Positions 1 to 9,276 of a stretch of 64,000 nucleotides of DNA are shown here, in pieces. The DNA is taken from positions 14,442 to 78,441 of the forward strand of contig DXVO01000010.1 of assembly GCA_019417325.1 (NCBI GenBank), read 5' to 3'. Source of the stretch: Parabacteroides sp. (GTDB taxonomy: Bacteria; Bacteroidota; Bacteroidia; Bacteroidales; Tannerellaceae). Numbering within the stretch: the stretch's first letter is position 1; the number at the start of each line of letters is the position of its first letter. The notes below the pieces were generated by a model. The model was not told the DNA's origin, ran no database searches, and saw only the letters and a program-made list of their open reading frames with translations. The position numbers and the translations under genes were made by a program.

Positions 1-591
1 AGACCCCATTTCCGCCAGTGAGGAAGCCATTGCAGAACCGGAAATCCCCAGATTAAGGGTAAATATTAAAAAGTAGTTGAGGGGTATGTTTATCAGTACG
101 GCGGTAACCGCAGCCCACGATAACGCCTTAGTTTGCGTAATCCCAACCAAAAAGGAACGGATAGCCAGAAAAGGAAATGAAAACAATAGTCCGAAACTAC
201 GCCAGTCCAGATACCGGATTACCGCTTGATAAATCTCAGGAGAAGTTATTAATAGCCGTAAAATAAGCGGAGAAACCGAAAGGATGAATAGACAGAGAAA
301 GATAGCAAGCCCGCTTAAAAAGAATACCCCTTGGAAAAAGGTCTTGCCTGTTTCTTTATATTTCTGTTCCCCGTTCCTGCGGGCTATCATCACCTGTAAT
401 CCGATGCAAAACCCGAAACCAAGCATGTAGATAGCCAAATAATAAATTCCGGCAATAGCGGACGCTCCTAATTCAACTTCTCCGACATGACCTAAAAAGA
501 GGGCGTCGGTAATATTGATAAGTTGTTCCATTAAGATGCTCATCATGACCGGAAAGTTGATGAGCCATATTTGTTTGTATGTATAATTCAT
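1..591 (-). CDS. MATE-family multidrug/sodium antiporter, partial (C-terminus outside window)
   Basis: Reading from the ATG at 591 toward position 1 gives about 197 codons of a very hydrophobic protein without a stop, so the gene runs off the left edge. The N-terminus has the MATE pattern: an early helix with 'NFPVMMSILMEQLINITDALFLGHVG', of which the 'D-x-LFLGHVG' part is typical, and later 'GLQVMIARRNGE'. MATE proteins export cationic drugs or metabolites across the inner membrane using Na+ or H+ gradients. The next gene upstream on the same strand (858-1682) is a MerR regulator with an effector-binding domain, a common drug-efflux pairing. Substrate cannot be told. Confidence 0.85.
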   Translation of the reverse strand, partial: MNYTYKQIWLINFPVMMSILMEQLINITDALFLGHVGEVELGASAIAGIYYLAIYMLGFGFCIGLQVMIARRNGEQKYKETGKTFFQGVFFLSGLAIFLCLFILSVSPLILRLLITSPEIYQAVIRYLDWRSFGLLFSFPFLAIRSFLVGITQTKALSWAAVTAVLINIPLNYFLIFTLNLGISGSAMASSLAEMGS

Positions 592-617
592 TGTTCAACT
601 GTATAATAGAATGCTAC

Positions 618-643
618 AGCACACTGTCGGGAAACAGTGTGCT
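618..643. promoter_or_regulatory. Perfect 10-bp inverted repeat in the leader of the MATE gene
   Basis: AGCACACTGT (618-627) is followed by a 6-nt loop and its exact complement ACAGTGTGCT (634-643), ending 27 nt upstream of... the region that precedes the MATE ATG at 591 on the minus strand. A second, weaker dyad, TGAATAAC/GTTATTCA, lies at 712-740. Either could be the operator of the MerR-type regulator encoded just upstream, or the first could be an mRNA hairpin. There is no T-tract, so it does not look like a terminator. Confidence 0.4.
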
Positions 644-857
644 ATCTCATAAATCCATAAATAAAAGGATATAAAATCTCTGTGGCAAATAATCGTTATT
701 TGTCAAATAGCTGAATAACTCTATCGGGAAAGGTTATTCATTGAGCGTAGCTATATACAGAGTTGACATTTCATTTGTTGAACAATACAGGTTTATTTAT
801 ATTTTACCGTGCAAATGTAGGAAAATAAGCATTGAAGATACGATTCCACGGTTCTTT

Positions 858-1682
858 TTATTTTACCGGTAATTGAATTTCTGTCAGCCATTCATTTTCT
901 GATTCTTTGTTCCAGATACCATCGATGTAGCAGAAACGGGGTCGCTCGCTTACTTCATAACCGTTTGCTTCCGCATAGGCATATAGTTCCGCAAAAGTTT
1001 CCGGCATTTTTTCGTAAGCGCCATAATGGTTGATGCAAAGAGCTACGGGAACTTCCGGCAGTTCTTTGAATTTAATCAGTTCAGAGTCTTCTTTGCGTTC
1101 TGCTACCGCTTCAAAATATTCGATGTCGATATCGACACCATATTCATCATTATATTCAACCGTGAAGCAATATTCAGGAGCAGGACACTCGCAACCTAAA
1201 CGGTACATTTCCGGACCGATGATATTGGGGCAGAGGTGGAATAATTCCAGGTATGACTCTATTTTACGACGGTGTGTTGCAAAAATTCTTGACGGAAGCG
1301 ATTTTTCAAATACTTTTTCCATAACGTTTTCTTGTTTTTGGAGCAGGGTTTCCAACTTTGCCAGTTCGGTCTGTCGCCACATCAAATGTGCCATATCATT
1401 CTTGCAACGTTCGACTTTTTCCTTTATTTGTTCGGTGCCGGGACATTCTTTGCCTTCTTCGAACAATTCGGTAATTTCCTCAAGGCTAAATCCTAACTGT
1501 TTCAGATAGACAATCCGGTTCATCCGCCGAAGCTGGTTGATATCGTAATACCGATAGCCGGTCCACTCATCCACTTCAATAGGGATCAGTAGCCCTATCT
1601 CCTCATAATGACGGAGTGTTTTGACTGTCACCTGACAAAGTTTGGAAAATTCTCCGATTTTAAATTTCATTTTACTTTTCAT
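858..1682 (-). CDS. MerR-family transcriptional regulator with GyrI-like effector-binding domain
   Basis: The N-terminus carries the MerR winged helix ('IGEFSKLCQVTVKTLRHYEEIGLL', key residues LRHYEEIGLL) followed by a helical dimerisation segment and, from about residue 130 on, a GyrI/BmrR-like domain ending in 'ELYAYAEANGYEVSERPR'-type sequence. Such proteins bind a small amphipathic ligand and activate a promoter by twisting its spacer. The start is uncertain: an in-frame ATG lies at 1682 with AGGAG just upstream, another at 1670 directly before the conserved domain. It is transcribed toward the MATE gene and is its likely regulator. About 275 residues, a normal size for a BmrR-type protein. 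Confidence 0.88.
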   Translation of the reverse strand: MKSKMKFKIGEFSKLCQVTVKTLRHYEEIGLLIPIEVDEWTGYRYYDINQLRRMNRIVYLKQLGFSLEEITELFEEGKECPGTEQIKEKVERCKNDMAHLMWRQTELAKLETLLQKQENVMEKVFEKSLPSRIFATHRRKIESYLELFHLCPNIIGPEMYRLGCECPAPEYCFTVEYNDEYGVDIDIEYFEAVAERKEDSELIKFKELPEVPVALCINHYGAYEKMPETFAELYAYAEANGYEVSERPRFCYIDGIWNKESENEWLTEIQLPVK

Positions 1683-1781
1683 AAACTCCTGCGCAGTTGG
1701 TTTATGATGCAAAGATAAATCCTGCCCTAAGGTACGAGTCAAGAGATTTCATAAAAAAAATAGAATTTGGGCGCCTTATCA

Positions 1782-4700
1782 TTAATCCGCTGATTCGTAA
1801 TGATTGATGTTATGCTGCTTCCTGTATTCTGTGGGGGTACAGCTATATTTTTTTGAAAATGCCCGGTAAAAGGAGGAGCGGTTTGTAAAACCGGATTGGA
1901 AAACGATCTCATCGATCGTCAGTTTCGTTTTTATAAGCAAGTCCGTAGCTTTTATTAACCGGCTGTTATTAATTAGCTCGGAGAGTGATGTGTTTTCCAC
2001 TTCTTCCAGTTTGCGGTAAAAAGTGCGAAGTCCCATATTCATCTTTTCTGCTATCAGTTGGGCAGACAAGTCTTTGTTCCTGATATTCTTATTTATAATC
2101 TTTAGAATATCATTGATGAACTTCCTGTGCTCTTTATGGGAGAGTTTGCCGTTTTCTAAGGTATACGAACTCAGTGGTGAAGAGAAATATTCCCTTAGGT
2201 GTTCTTTTCTTTCCAGCAAGCGGCGTACGGATGATTTTAAGTATTCTACATTAAAAGGCTTGGTTATATAAAGTTCCGCTCCTGCATCCAATCCTTCGGT
2301 TTGCCCTTCAATCTCCCGTTTGGCAGACAGCAAGATGAAAGGGATATGGGCTGTTGTTTCATCCGATTTTACCAGCCGTGAGAAAGTCAGGCCATCCATA
2401 CCAGGCATAATAACATCACTAATGATAAGGTCAGGATGAACCTCTTTTAATAGTTCCAGGGCTTCAGCCGGGCTGGAACTGGTCAATACATTATAATCCT
2501 CTCTGAATATATCAAAGATAAGCCACCGTATTTCCGCTTCATCATCCACAATCAGAAGCGTCGGTTTTAGTTCATCCATCGTACATTCCGGGATTTGCAA
2601 TGTGGTATTTTGTCCCGGTTTGTAATCCGGCAATAAAATAGCCTCTTCTCTTTCTGTTTCTACAGAAGATGGTTCGAGATAAGGTAATTTCACTCTGAAA
2701 TGTGTCCATTCATCCGGAATACTCTCCACTTCGATGGTTCCCTTTAATAAATGAACCATATTGTAGGAGATGGCAAGTCCCAATCCGTTTCGTGACCAGA
2801 AAGAGGTATCATGTTGTTCGAAACTTTGTAAAATGTGAAACCGGTCGAACAGGGTAGGGATATCTTTTCCGGCTATGCCTTTGCCCGTGTTGGAAACGGT
2901 AATGTAGAGGTGGTCTTGTGCAATATGAATTGCTAATCTTACTCTTTTTTCGTTGTCCGTGTATTTAAACGCATTCGACAAGAGGTTTAGGAGAATGGTT
3001 ACGATAAAATCTTTGTCCGAATTCCATTTCAGGAAAGGCGCTATTTCTTTTTCAAATCCGATTTTACGGGATTCTGCAACTTCTGTGAATGACTCAGCCA
3101 GCTTACCGGCAACCGTTGTCATATCAATAGGCAGGATTACCGGTTGTTTATATCCGGATTCAATCTTATTGAACTCAATCAGGTCTTGAATCAATGAATT
3201 GAGCCTTTCCGCATTTTGCTTGATTATGGATGTGTACTTTTTGACGGAGCCGGTCAGGTTTTTCTGTTCCATCAGGCGGTTGCAGGGACCGTAAATAAGC
3301 GTCAGGGGCGTACAAAATTCATGGGATATGTTTGTGAAAAAACGGAGCTTGGATTCGTAGATTTCTTCTTTATGCTTTTGTTCTATCTTTTGCAACTGCC
3401 CGGCCTTTTTCTTTTTGTTGCGGACAATCAGTATTTGGGCGATTAACAGTATACCTGCCAGCGCCAAAGCTATATAGATGCAGTAAGCCCATAGAGAGGC
3501 ATACCAGGGAGGGGATATCCGAATATTGATTTTATAGATATAACTTTCCTTTCCCAATACATGATTGTAATACTTCACATATAATTTATAATTGCCCGGA
3601 TGGAAATCCGCAAACGATATGGCATTGGAGTTTCCGTTGTCTGTCCATCTATTTTTATCCCCGTTTAATTTGTAATAATAGGTATATCCGTTTCCGTTCA
3701 AGTGGTCTGTCGCAGCAAAGGAAAGGGTGAAAGAGTTTTGGTCGTGAGCTAATTTTAGAAACGTATCGTCTCCTTTCCGGGAAAGGATTCTTTCGATTGG
3801 GAACTGTTTATCCTGTATGGTTATTGTCGTAAAGTAAACAGGAGGCATATAATGTTGCCCTTCATCAAAATAGTTTTTCCGTATGGCGACAAATCCATTA
3901 CTGCCTCCAAAGAGGATTGTATGGCTCTTTTCGTCTTTAAATGATGCACCTTCGCTAAATTCCAGAACGGATAGGCCATTGTGCTGGTCGTAAGTCCGGA
4001 ACGATTCGTTTTCGGCATGATATAAAAGAAGTCCCCGGTTGGTACTTAACCAGTAACCGAAATGAGAATTAGGCTGAATGCCGTAGATACTATTATTCGG
4101 GAATCCATTGGCATCATTCAGAACCTTATAATCTCCTGTATGATACTTTACCAGTCCGTAATTAGTCCCGATCAGATAATTTCCAAAAGCATCTTTTTGG
4201 ATAACGTTGGTTTCATTGATTGTATTTCCTCCAAAACGTATATTTTCAAATTCAGACGTAACGCTGTTCAATCTGAAAATGCCTTCCCCTTTATTCATAC
4301 ACCACAGGATGGAGTCATTTTCCGGATATATATGATAGAAAAGGTTTGTAAGTTCATCCTCTTTTTTTACGATGAATTGTTTTAGGGCGGTTACTGTGGG
4401 TTTGTCCTTCTGCCATTCGAGTTTAGCTTTTATAATACCCATCCCGATTGTGGAAATCCATAACAGGGAGTCCTGTTCGTATATATCCGATACAGATTCA
4501 ATCGTGTTCTTTTCAAACGATAAAGGCACAGGAATAACTTTGTTGTCTTTGAGCTTGAAATAACTAAGTCCCTGTTCACTGCCAATCCAGACATTGCCTT
4601 GCCTGCTTTCTGCAAAAGAGAGGATTGTATTATCCGGTAACAGGCTATTGGAAGCCGTAACTAATTTCATTTGGTGGTCTTTTATACTTTTATCCGGCAG

Positions 4701-5840
4701 GAAATCGAAAATCCGCAGGATGCCATCTCCCTTGCTACCCAGCCATAATGTATTTTCCCTGTCTACAAATAACGCATTTATAGGCTGATGCATATTCAGT
4801 GTGAAATCATTCAGGCAAGCGGAAGTAATGGAGTATAAATCGATGGAGTAAGTATAGGCCCCATGCCCGGAAGTTCCAATCCATACAATATCCTGAAACC
4901 GGTCTCTATATAAACAATTGACTTCTCCCGGTATATCTACCTTCTCAAGGGCATATTCCTTGTTGTTCTTTCTAAGCAGAAATAAACCATCCGTCTTAGA
5001 ACCAATGAAGTAGTCCTCATGAAATTTTAGTAGTGACGAAATGTTTTCTTTTCCGGGCAGGGATGTTTTCAGGTCGCAAATAAAAAGAATGCTTTGAGTC
5101 GTGGTATCATATTCATAAAGTGTATAAGTTTCGTCTACGAAATATAAGGTATGATTGTTGTCATTTGTACAATAGAGGATACCTGCCGGATGCTTGTAGT
5201 CGGGCATGGGAATAAAGTCAATATCGCCTTGTCCGTTTGTGTGTAAGGAAAAAGAAGAACAATTGCCGTTCTTCCGGACGATCCACAATCTGTTGGAATT
5301 GTCAATGAAAAAGTCCGCAACATCATTCGCCCTCAATGCAGGAATGAATTTCTGCTCGAACTGTGTTTGTTTTTTTGATTTGTAATAAATGCTGTTATTG
5401 CCTTGTATAAGAAAAATATTATCCTGTTTGTCTTTCTCCAGAAAAGCAATCCTGTTGAACATATCGAACGATTCGATAGCGGAAGTTCTGAGGTCAATCT
5501 TATGTAATCCGTGGTAGGTCTGAATCCATACCTGTTTGTCCCCTGTTTGTTCTATCCGGTTGATTCGGCTACCGGTGAAAAAGTTCTCAGTATGTTCCGG
5601 GCTATATTTTACGACTTGCTTGCCGTCATACATATCTATGCCCCGGCCTGTCCCAATCCATACGAATCCTTTTTCATCCTGATGGAATGAAAGAATGTTG
5701 CTGCTGGAAAGATTCTCGGCATTGTTTATTTTCCGCAAGTTGAAGCCTTTTGCAGGAACGGCAATTTGCAAAAGAAGGAAGGATACCAGAAAACAGATAC
5801 ATGTTTTCTTCCCTTTTTTCATATTCAAAAATGAAATCAT
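1782..5840 (-). CDS. Hybrid two-component system protein (sensor kinase, receiver and AraC domain in one chain)
   Basis: About 1352 residues. Order: signal peptide/N-terminal membrane anchor; two seven-bladed periplasmic propellers made of Reg_prop motifs (repeats such as 'GFVWIGTGRGIDMYD'); a Y_Y_Y domain near 700-765; one transmembrane helix near 780-800 ('ALALAGILLIAQILIV'); HisKA with the phospho-acceptor in 'NISHEFCTPLTLI' (His about 840); HATPase_c ('GLGLAISYNMVHLLKG'); receiver with Asp about 1142 in 'LIISDVIMPGMDGL'; AraC HTH at the C-terminus. Such proteins sense a glycan or similar ligand in the periplasm and bind DNA directly. ATGs at 5840 and 5822 are both possible starts. The divergent neighbour is a TonB-dependent receptor, the likely target, though no SusD partner is present. 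Confidence 0.93.
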   Translation of the reverse strand: MISFLNMKKGKKTCICFLVSFLLLQIAVPAKGFNLRKINNAENLSSSNILSFHQDEKGFVWIGTGRGIDMYDGKQVVKYSPEHTENFFTGSRINRIEQTGDKQVWIQTYHGLHKIDLRTSAIESFDMFNRIAFLEKDKQDNIFLIQGNNSIYYKSKKQTQFEQKFIPALRANDVADFFIDNSNRLWIVRKNGNCSSFSLHTNGQGDIDFIPMPDYKHPAGILYCTNDNNHTLYFVDETYTLYEYDTTTQSILFICDLKTSLPGKENISSLLKFHEDYFIGSKTDGLFLLRKNNKEYALEKVDIPGEVNCLYRDRFQDIVWIGTSGHGAYTYSIDLYSITSACLNDFTLNMHQPINALFVDRENTLWLGSKGDGILRIFDFLPDKSIKDHQMKLVTASNSLLPDNTILSFAESRQGNVWIGSEQGLSYFKLKDNKVIPVPLSFEKNTIESVSDIYEQDSLLWISTIGMGIIKAKLEWQKDKPTVTALKQFIVKKEDELTNLFYHIYPENDSILWCMNKGEGIFRLNSVTSEFENIRFGGNTINETNVIQKDAFGNYLIGTNYGLVKYHTGDYKVLNDANGFPNNSIYGIQPNSHFGYWLSTNRGLLLYHAENESFRTYDQHNGLSVLEFSEGASFKDEKSHTILFGGSNGFVAIRKNYFDEGQHYMPPVYFTTITIQDKQFPIERILSRKGDDTFLKLAHDQNSFTLSFAATDHLNGNGYTYYYKLNGDKNRWTDNGNSNAISFADFHPGNYKLYVKYYNHVLGKESYIYKINIRISPPWYASLWAYCIYIALALAGILLIAQILIVRNKKKKAGQLQKIEQKHKEEIYESKLRFFTNISHEFCTPLTLIYGPCNRLMEQKNLTGSVKKYTSIIKQNAERLNSLIQDLIEFNKIESGYKQPVILPIDMTTVAGKLAESFTEVAESRKIGFEKEIAPFLKWNSDKDFIVTILLNLLSNAFKYTDNEKRVRLAIHIAQDHLYITVSNTGKGIAGKDIPTLFDRFHILQSFEQHDTSFWSRNGLGLAISYNMVHLLKGTIEVESIPDEWTHFRVKLPYLEPSSVETEREEAILLPDYKPGQNTTLQIPECTMDELKPTLLIVDDEAEIRWLIFDIFREDYNVLTSSSPAEALELLKEVHPDLIISDVIMPGMDGLTFSRLVKSDETTAHIPFILLSAKREIEGQTEGLDAGAELYITKPFNVEYLKSSVRRLLERKEHLREYFSSPLSSYTLENGKLSHKEHRKFINDILKIINKNIRNKDLSAQLIAEKMNMGLRTFYRKLEEVENTSLSELINNSRLIKATDLLIKTKLTIDEIVFQSGFTNRSSFYRAFSKKYSCTPTEYRKQHNINHYESAD

Positions 5841-5958
5841 GGACAAATATAGCTTTATTCCTTCTCTTTACTGTGTCAGATTACGACAAATCCATCTCTT
5901 TTCATGACACGCCTGTTAGATATAAAATAACCTTTACTTCAGATAGATAGTCCTTGGT

Positions 5959-5966
5959 TAGCTTTG
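5959..5966 (+). promoter_or_regulatory. Putative -7 box of the TonB-dependent receptor gene
   Basis: TAGCTTTG matches the Bacteroidetes -7 consensus TAnnTTTG exactly and lies 24 nt before the ATG at 5991. The -33 element is weak (TTTAC near 5933). This would give a very short leader. The divergent two-component gene starts about 120 bp away, so any regulator binding site is probably between them. Confidence 0.45.
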
Positions 5967-5990
5967 CAGGACAATTATAAATCAGCAGTT

Positions 5991-8405
5991 ATGAAAAGTA
6001 CTTTAATTCTAATTCTTTTTGTTTGTAGTTTCAATACCCTCTTTGCCGTTTCTCCGCGGCTAAAAGGGATAATCCGGGAAAAAGGAACAGGCAATCCGAT
6101 AGAGTTAGCAGATGTTATCTTATTAAAAAAAGGGGGGACAATAGCTGTTTCCTCTGTCTTGTCGGAAGCTAATGGCAGTTTCTTGTTGTCGGATATTGGA
6201 GATGGGGAATATTCATTGGTGGTACGGCTAATCGGGTATGATGTATATACACAAGATATGATTCGTCTCCGTTCTTCCGAACCTTTGTTGGATGTAGGAA
6301 TTATCGAACTGCAACCATTAGAAGTCGGCCTTACGGAAGTTGTCGTGGAAGGAACAAAACGACAAATTGTTTATAAACTGGATAAGAAGATTATCGATTC
6401 GTCCAATAACCTGATGGGAAGCGGGGGAACGGCGGTCGATATTCTGGAGAACACGCCTTCCATCCGGGTAGGAGTAGATGGCGAAGTGACATTCAGGGGA
6501 AGTAGCGGCTTTAAAGTATATATCGATGGAAAGCCCAGTTTTTATTCGGGTACCCAGGCCTTGCAACAGATACCCGCCGGGCAGATAGAGAATGTAGAGA
6601 TTGTCACTACACCTTCGGCCCGTTATGATACGGATGGTGAAGTAGGGATGATTAATATTATTACGAAGAAGAATAAACGCGAGGGCATCAATGGCATGGC
6701 TAATATCTATGGCAGTACGGCGCTGTCCAACGGCGTAGACTTTCTTATCTCCCAGCAATTGAATAAACTTCAGTGGCATTTCGCCGGACATTGGAACCAA
6801 CCGATCCGAAAGAGTGATTTTGAACAGGAAAAGACGACGATTGTCGATCATATAACCACCACTTCCATTTCCAATGGTCCGAGAAAAGGCAAAAATTACC
6901 ATTATGGTTTACGGGGAGGAATCGATTATGCTTTTTCTCCTAAAACGTCGATAAATGCAGAATTGCAAATCGTATATGATAAGTTTACCCGGGATGGAAA
7001 CCTGGATTATATGGAGGTTCGTACGGATGCAGACGGCAAATCCGTAAAATCGGAGCATAACAGTCTGGATGACTTCGACCTGCATTCGACCGTCAATATC
7101 GGAAAAGCGGGCTTTACGCATAAATTTAATGAGGAAGGGCATCAGCTTACCGGTAGCTTTATGCTGGGATACGAGGGAAATCCCCTTGAATATTTCCAAA
7201 GCGACCTTTTCGACAAAGAGAACCAACGGCAGCAGGGACATCGTGCCTGGGAGGACGAAATCCGTTGGACGGTGAGGGGGAATATCGGTTACAATTATCC
7301 GTATAGTAAGACGGGACATGTGGAAAGCGGTTACCAGTATCATTCTTATCTGGAAGACGGCGATTACAGTATGCAATTCTGGGACCCAGCAAAAAGAGAG
7401 TTTTACTGGCGTGATGATATTTATAATACGTTCTATTTTCAACGGGGCATTCATTCCGTTTACCTGTTGGGAAGCGACAGCTATAAAGCCTTCGATGCAC
7501 AGGTCGGTGTCAGAGGCGAACATACGCATCAGGTATTGCGCAGTTCCATTAAAGGGGCAGACCGCACGGTAAACCGTTTTGAAGTATTCCCCTCTGTACA
7601 TATCGGCTATACACTGCCCCATGAACAGAAATTGACTTTTGCCTATTCGTACCGTACAAACCGTCCGGAACTTTTCTATATGGAACCTTATATTACTTAC
7701 CGTGATTACTATACAGCGGAAATCGGCAATCCGGATATACGCCCGGAATATATACATTCCTATGAATTGAATTATAAAAAGACTTTCGGTGAACAAGTTT
7801 TTCAATCCAGCTTGTTTTACAGGGCGCGTAAAGATAAAATCGAACGCTTGCGTGTCCCGTATCAGGCAGGCGTGACTCTGGATTCAATGGCAAATGTCGG
7901 CAACGACCATGCGTTGGGTATAGAACTAAGCGGGCAGTTTACCGTAAATAAATGGTGGAACCTGAATGTAAACGGAAGCGTTTACTATTACAAGGTGGTG
8001 AACCATCTGAATTCAGGAGGAAAGAAGGAAACCAGTACCAATTATGATATTACCGTCAACAACCTGTTTCGTATTAATAAGAATACCCGTATCCAGTTGG
8101 ATGGAAACTTCGTAGGTCCGTCTGTTACCACTCAGGGACGTTCGGACTCCTTTTGGTTTGTCAATCTGGCTATCCGCCAGCAATTGTTTAGTCCGAACCT
8201 GCAAGGCACCTTATCCTTCCGGGATATATTCAATTCCGCCCGTTACCGGAGTGATATTATAACGGCAAATCTGGAATCCATTACCCATATCCGGCCGAAA
8301 GATCCGGTTGTCACATTAACCGTAAGCTATACCTTCAATAACTTCAAACGGAGTTCGCAAAGCTCGCGGGATAACCGGGACTTGTTCGAAGGAGTAAACC
8401 ATTAA
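5991..8405 (+). CDS. TonB-dependent outer-membrane receptor (carboxypeptidase-regulatory domain, plug, beta-barrel)
   Basis: 804 residues from the ATG at 5991, which opens a clear signal peptide ('MKSTLILILFVCSFNTLFA'). Then comes a carboxypeptidase-regulatory-like fold (about 28-110), a plug domain ('NTPSIRVGVDGEVTFRGSSG', 'VEIVTTPSARYDTDGEVG') and a long beta-barrel region of the OMP_b-brl_3 kind with many aromatic-rich strands. It sits in the outer membrane and takes up a ligand using TonB energy. The frame stays open upstream to a TTG at 5964, but that start would spoil the signal peptide. No SusD-like partner or polysaccharide enzyme follows, so the ligand may not be a glycan. Likely controlled by the divergent hybrid two-component protein. 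Confidence 0.92.
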   Translation: MKSTLILILFVCSFNTLFAVSPRLKGIIREKGTGNPIELADVILLKKGGTIAVSSVLSEANGSFLLSDIGDGEYSLVVRLIGYDVYTQDMIRLRSSEPLLDVGIIELQPLEVGLTEVVVEGTKRQIVYKLDKKIIDSSNNLMGSGGTAVDILENTPSIRVGVDGEVTFRGSSGFKVYIDGKPSFYSGTQALQQIPAGQIENVEIVTTPSARYDTDGEVGMINIITKKNKREGINGMANIYGSTALSNGVDFLISQQLNKLQWHFAGHWNQPIRKSDFEQEKTTIVDHITTTSISNGPRKGKNYHYGLRGGIDYAFSPKTSINAELQIVYDKFTRDGNLDYMEVRTDADGKSVKSEHNSLDDFDLHSTVNIGKAGFTHKFNEEGHQLTGSFMLGYEGNPLEYFQSDLFDKENQRQQGHRAWEDEIRWTVRGNIGYNYPYSKTGHVESGYQYHSYLEDGDYSMQFWDPAKREFYWRDDIYNTFYFQRGIHSVYLLGSDSYKAFDAQVGVRGEHTHQVLRSSIKGADRTVNRFEVFPSVHIGYTLPHEQKLTFAYSYRTNRPELFYMEPYITYRDYYTAEIGNPDIRPEYIHSYELNYKKTFGEQVFQSSLFYRARKDKIERLRVPYQAGVTLDSMANVGNDHALGIELSGQFTVNKWWNLNVNGSVYYYKVVNHLNSGGKKETSTNYDITVNNLFRINKNTRIQLDGNFVGPSVTTQGRSDSFWFVNLAIRQQLFSPNLQGTLSFRDIFNSARYRSDIITANLESITHIRPKDPVVTLTVSYTFNNFKRSSQSSRDNRDLFEGVNH

Positions 8406-8465
8406 AAAAAGTGACTACTTTTGTGCTGCGCTAATTAACGGAATACGAATGTTTATTTATACTGC

Positions 8466-9236
8466 ATGAAAGTAATTGATATAACCAGGGAAGAGTTGTG
8501 GTCGAAGCAACATTTGTCGGCTTCGGATGTGGATTACGGTGTTTGGGAGCGTGATAAAACCATGCTCCGGCAAATGTCGGAATTAACCCGGAGCTGCACC
8601 TTTGTTGTCGATGTCTGTAAATGCAACTATGCTTTTGCCTCTGCAAACTTTGTGGACTTATTGGGGTATGACAGCCATAAGATAGCTACGTTGGAGAAGC
8701 AAGGGGATTATCTGGAATCGCGAATCCATCCGGACGACAGGCAACAACTGGAAATGCTGCAAGTCAATCTGGGCAGGTTCATTTATAGCCTGCCTTCCGG
8801 GCAAAGGAATGACTATTGTAATATGTATACTTTCCGTGTACGTAATGCCAAGCAACAGTATGTGCGGGTAGTCAGTAAACATCAGGTATTGGAGCAAGAC
8901 CGTAATGGGAAAGCCTGGCTTATCATAGGGAATATGGATATCGCCCCCAGCCAGAAAGAGTCCGCATCTGTTGATTGTACCGTACTGAACCTACGGAATG
9001 GAGACATGTTCTCTCCCGCCTTATCATCCGTCCCTGAAATCCAGTTAACACAGCGGGAATTAGTGGTCTTGCAACTTATCCGGCAAGGATTCCTAAGCAA
9101 GGAAATCGCCGGTAAGCTTGGCATCAGTATCCATACGGTACATATCCACCGCCAGCACCTACTGCATAAATTAGGCGTTCAAAATGCAATAGAAGCCATC
9201 AACCGGGCACAGCAATTAGGCTTATTGCCCCATTAA
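8466..9236 (+). CDS. PAS-domain LuxR-type transcriptional regulator
   Basis: 256 residues. The N-terminal two thirds form a PAS-like sensor ('FVVDVCKCNYAFASANFVDLLGY', then a PAC-like segment ending in 'GNMDIAPSQ'). The C-terminus is a LuxR/GerE helix-turn-helix: 'LTQRELVVLQLIRQGFLSKE' followed by 'IAGKLGISIHTVHIHRQHLL'. No membrane segment, so cytoplasmic. It follows the receptor gene by 60 bp on the same strand; a TAnnTTTG match (TACTTTTG, 8416-8423) in that gap could be its own promoter. Target genes unknown. The 3' end abuts a heptad-repeat tract at 9235-9274. Confidence 0.9.
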   Translation: MKVIDITREELWSKQHLSASDVDYGVWERDKTMLRQMSELTRSCTFVVDVCKCNYAFASANFVDLLGYDSHKIATLEKQGDYLESRIHPDDRQQLEMLQVNLGRFIYSLPSGQRNDYCNMYTFRVRNAKQQYVRVVSKHQVLEQDRNGKAWLIIGNMDIAPSQKESASVDCTVLNLRNGDMFSPALSSVPEIQLTQRELVVLQLIRQGFLSKEIAGKLGISIHTVHIHRQHLLHKLGVQNAIEAINRAQQLGLLPH

Positions 9237-9274
9237 CTGTCACCTGTCAACTGTCACCTGTCAACTGTCACCTG
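9235..9274. repeat. Heptad tandem repeat tract (TGTCAAC/TGTCACC)
   Basis: The 40 bp between the stop codons of two converging genes consist of alternating heptamers TGTCACC and TGTCAAC, about 5.5 copies. The same heptads, in reverse complement at one end, form the termini of the elements at 9932-10031 and 21778-21880. A half-site remnant (AGTTGTCAACTGT) lies near 58381-58393. This looks like a truncated or solo end of that dispersed element. Confidence 0.8.
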
Positions 9275-9276
9275 AA

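Noticed and set aside
6909..7805. Long antisense open frame (298 codons) over the TonB-dependent receptor
   Set aside because: Shadow of a real coding frame; no domain or start context.
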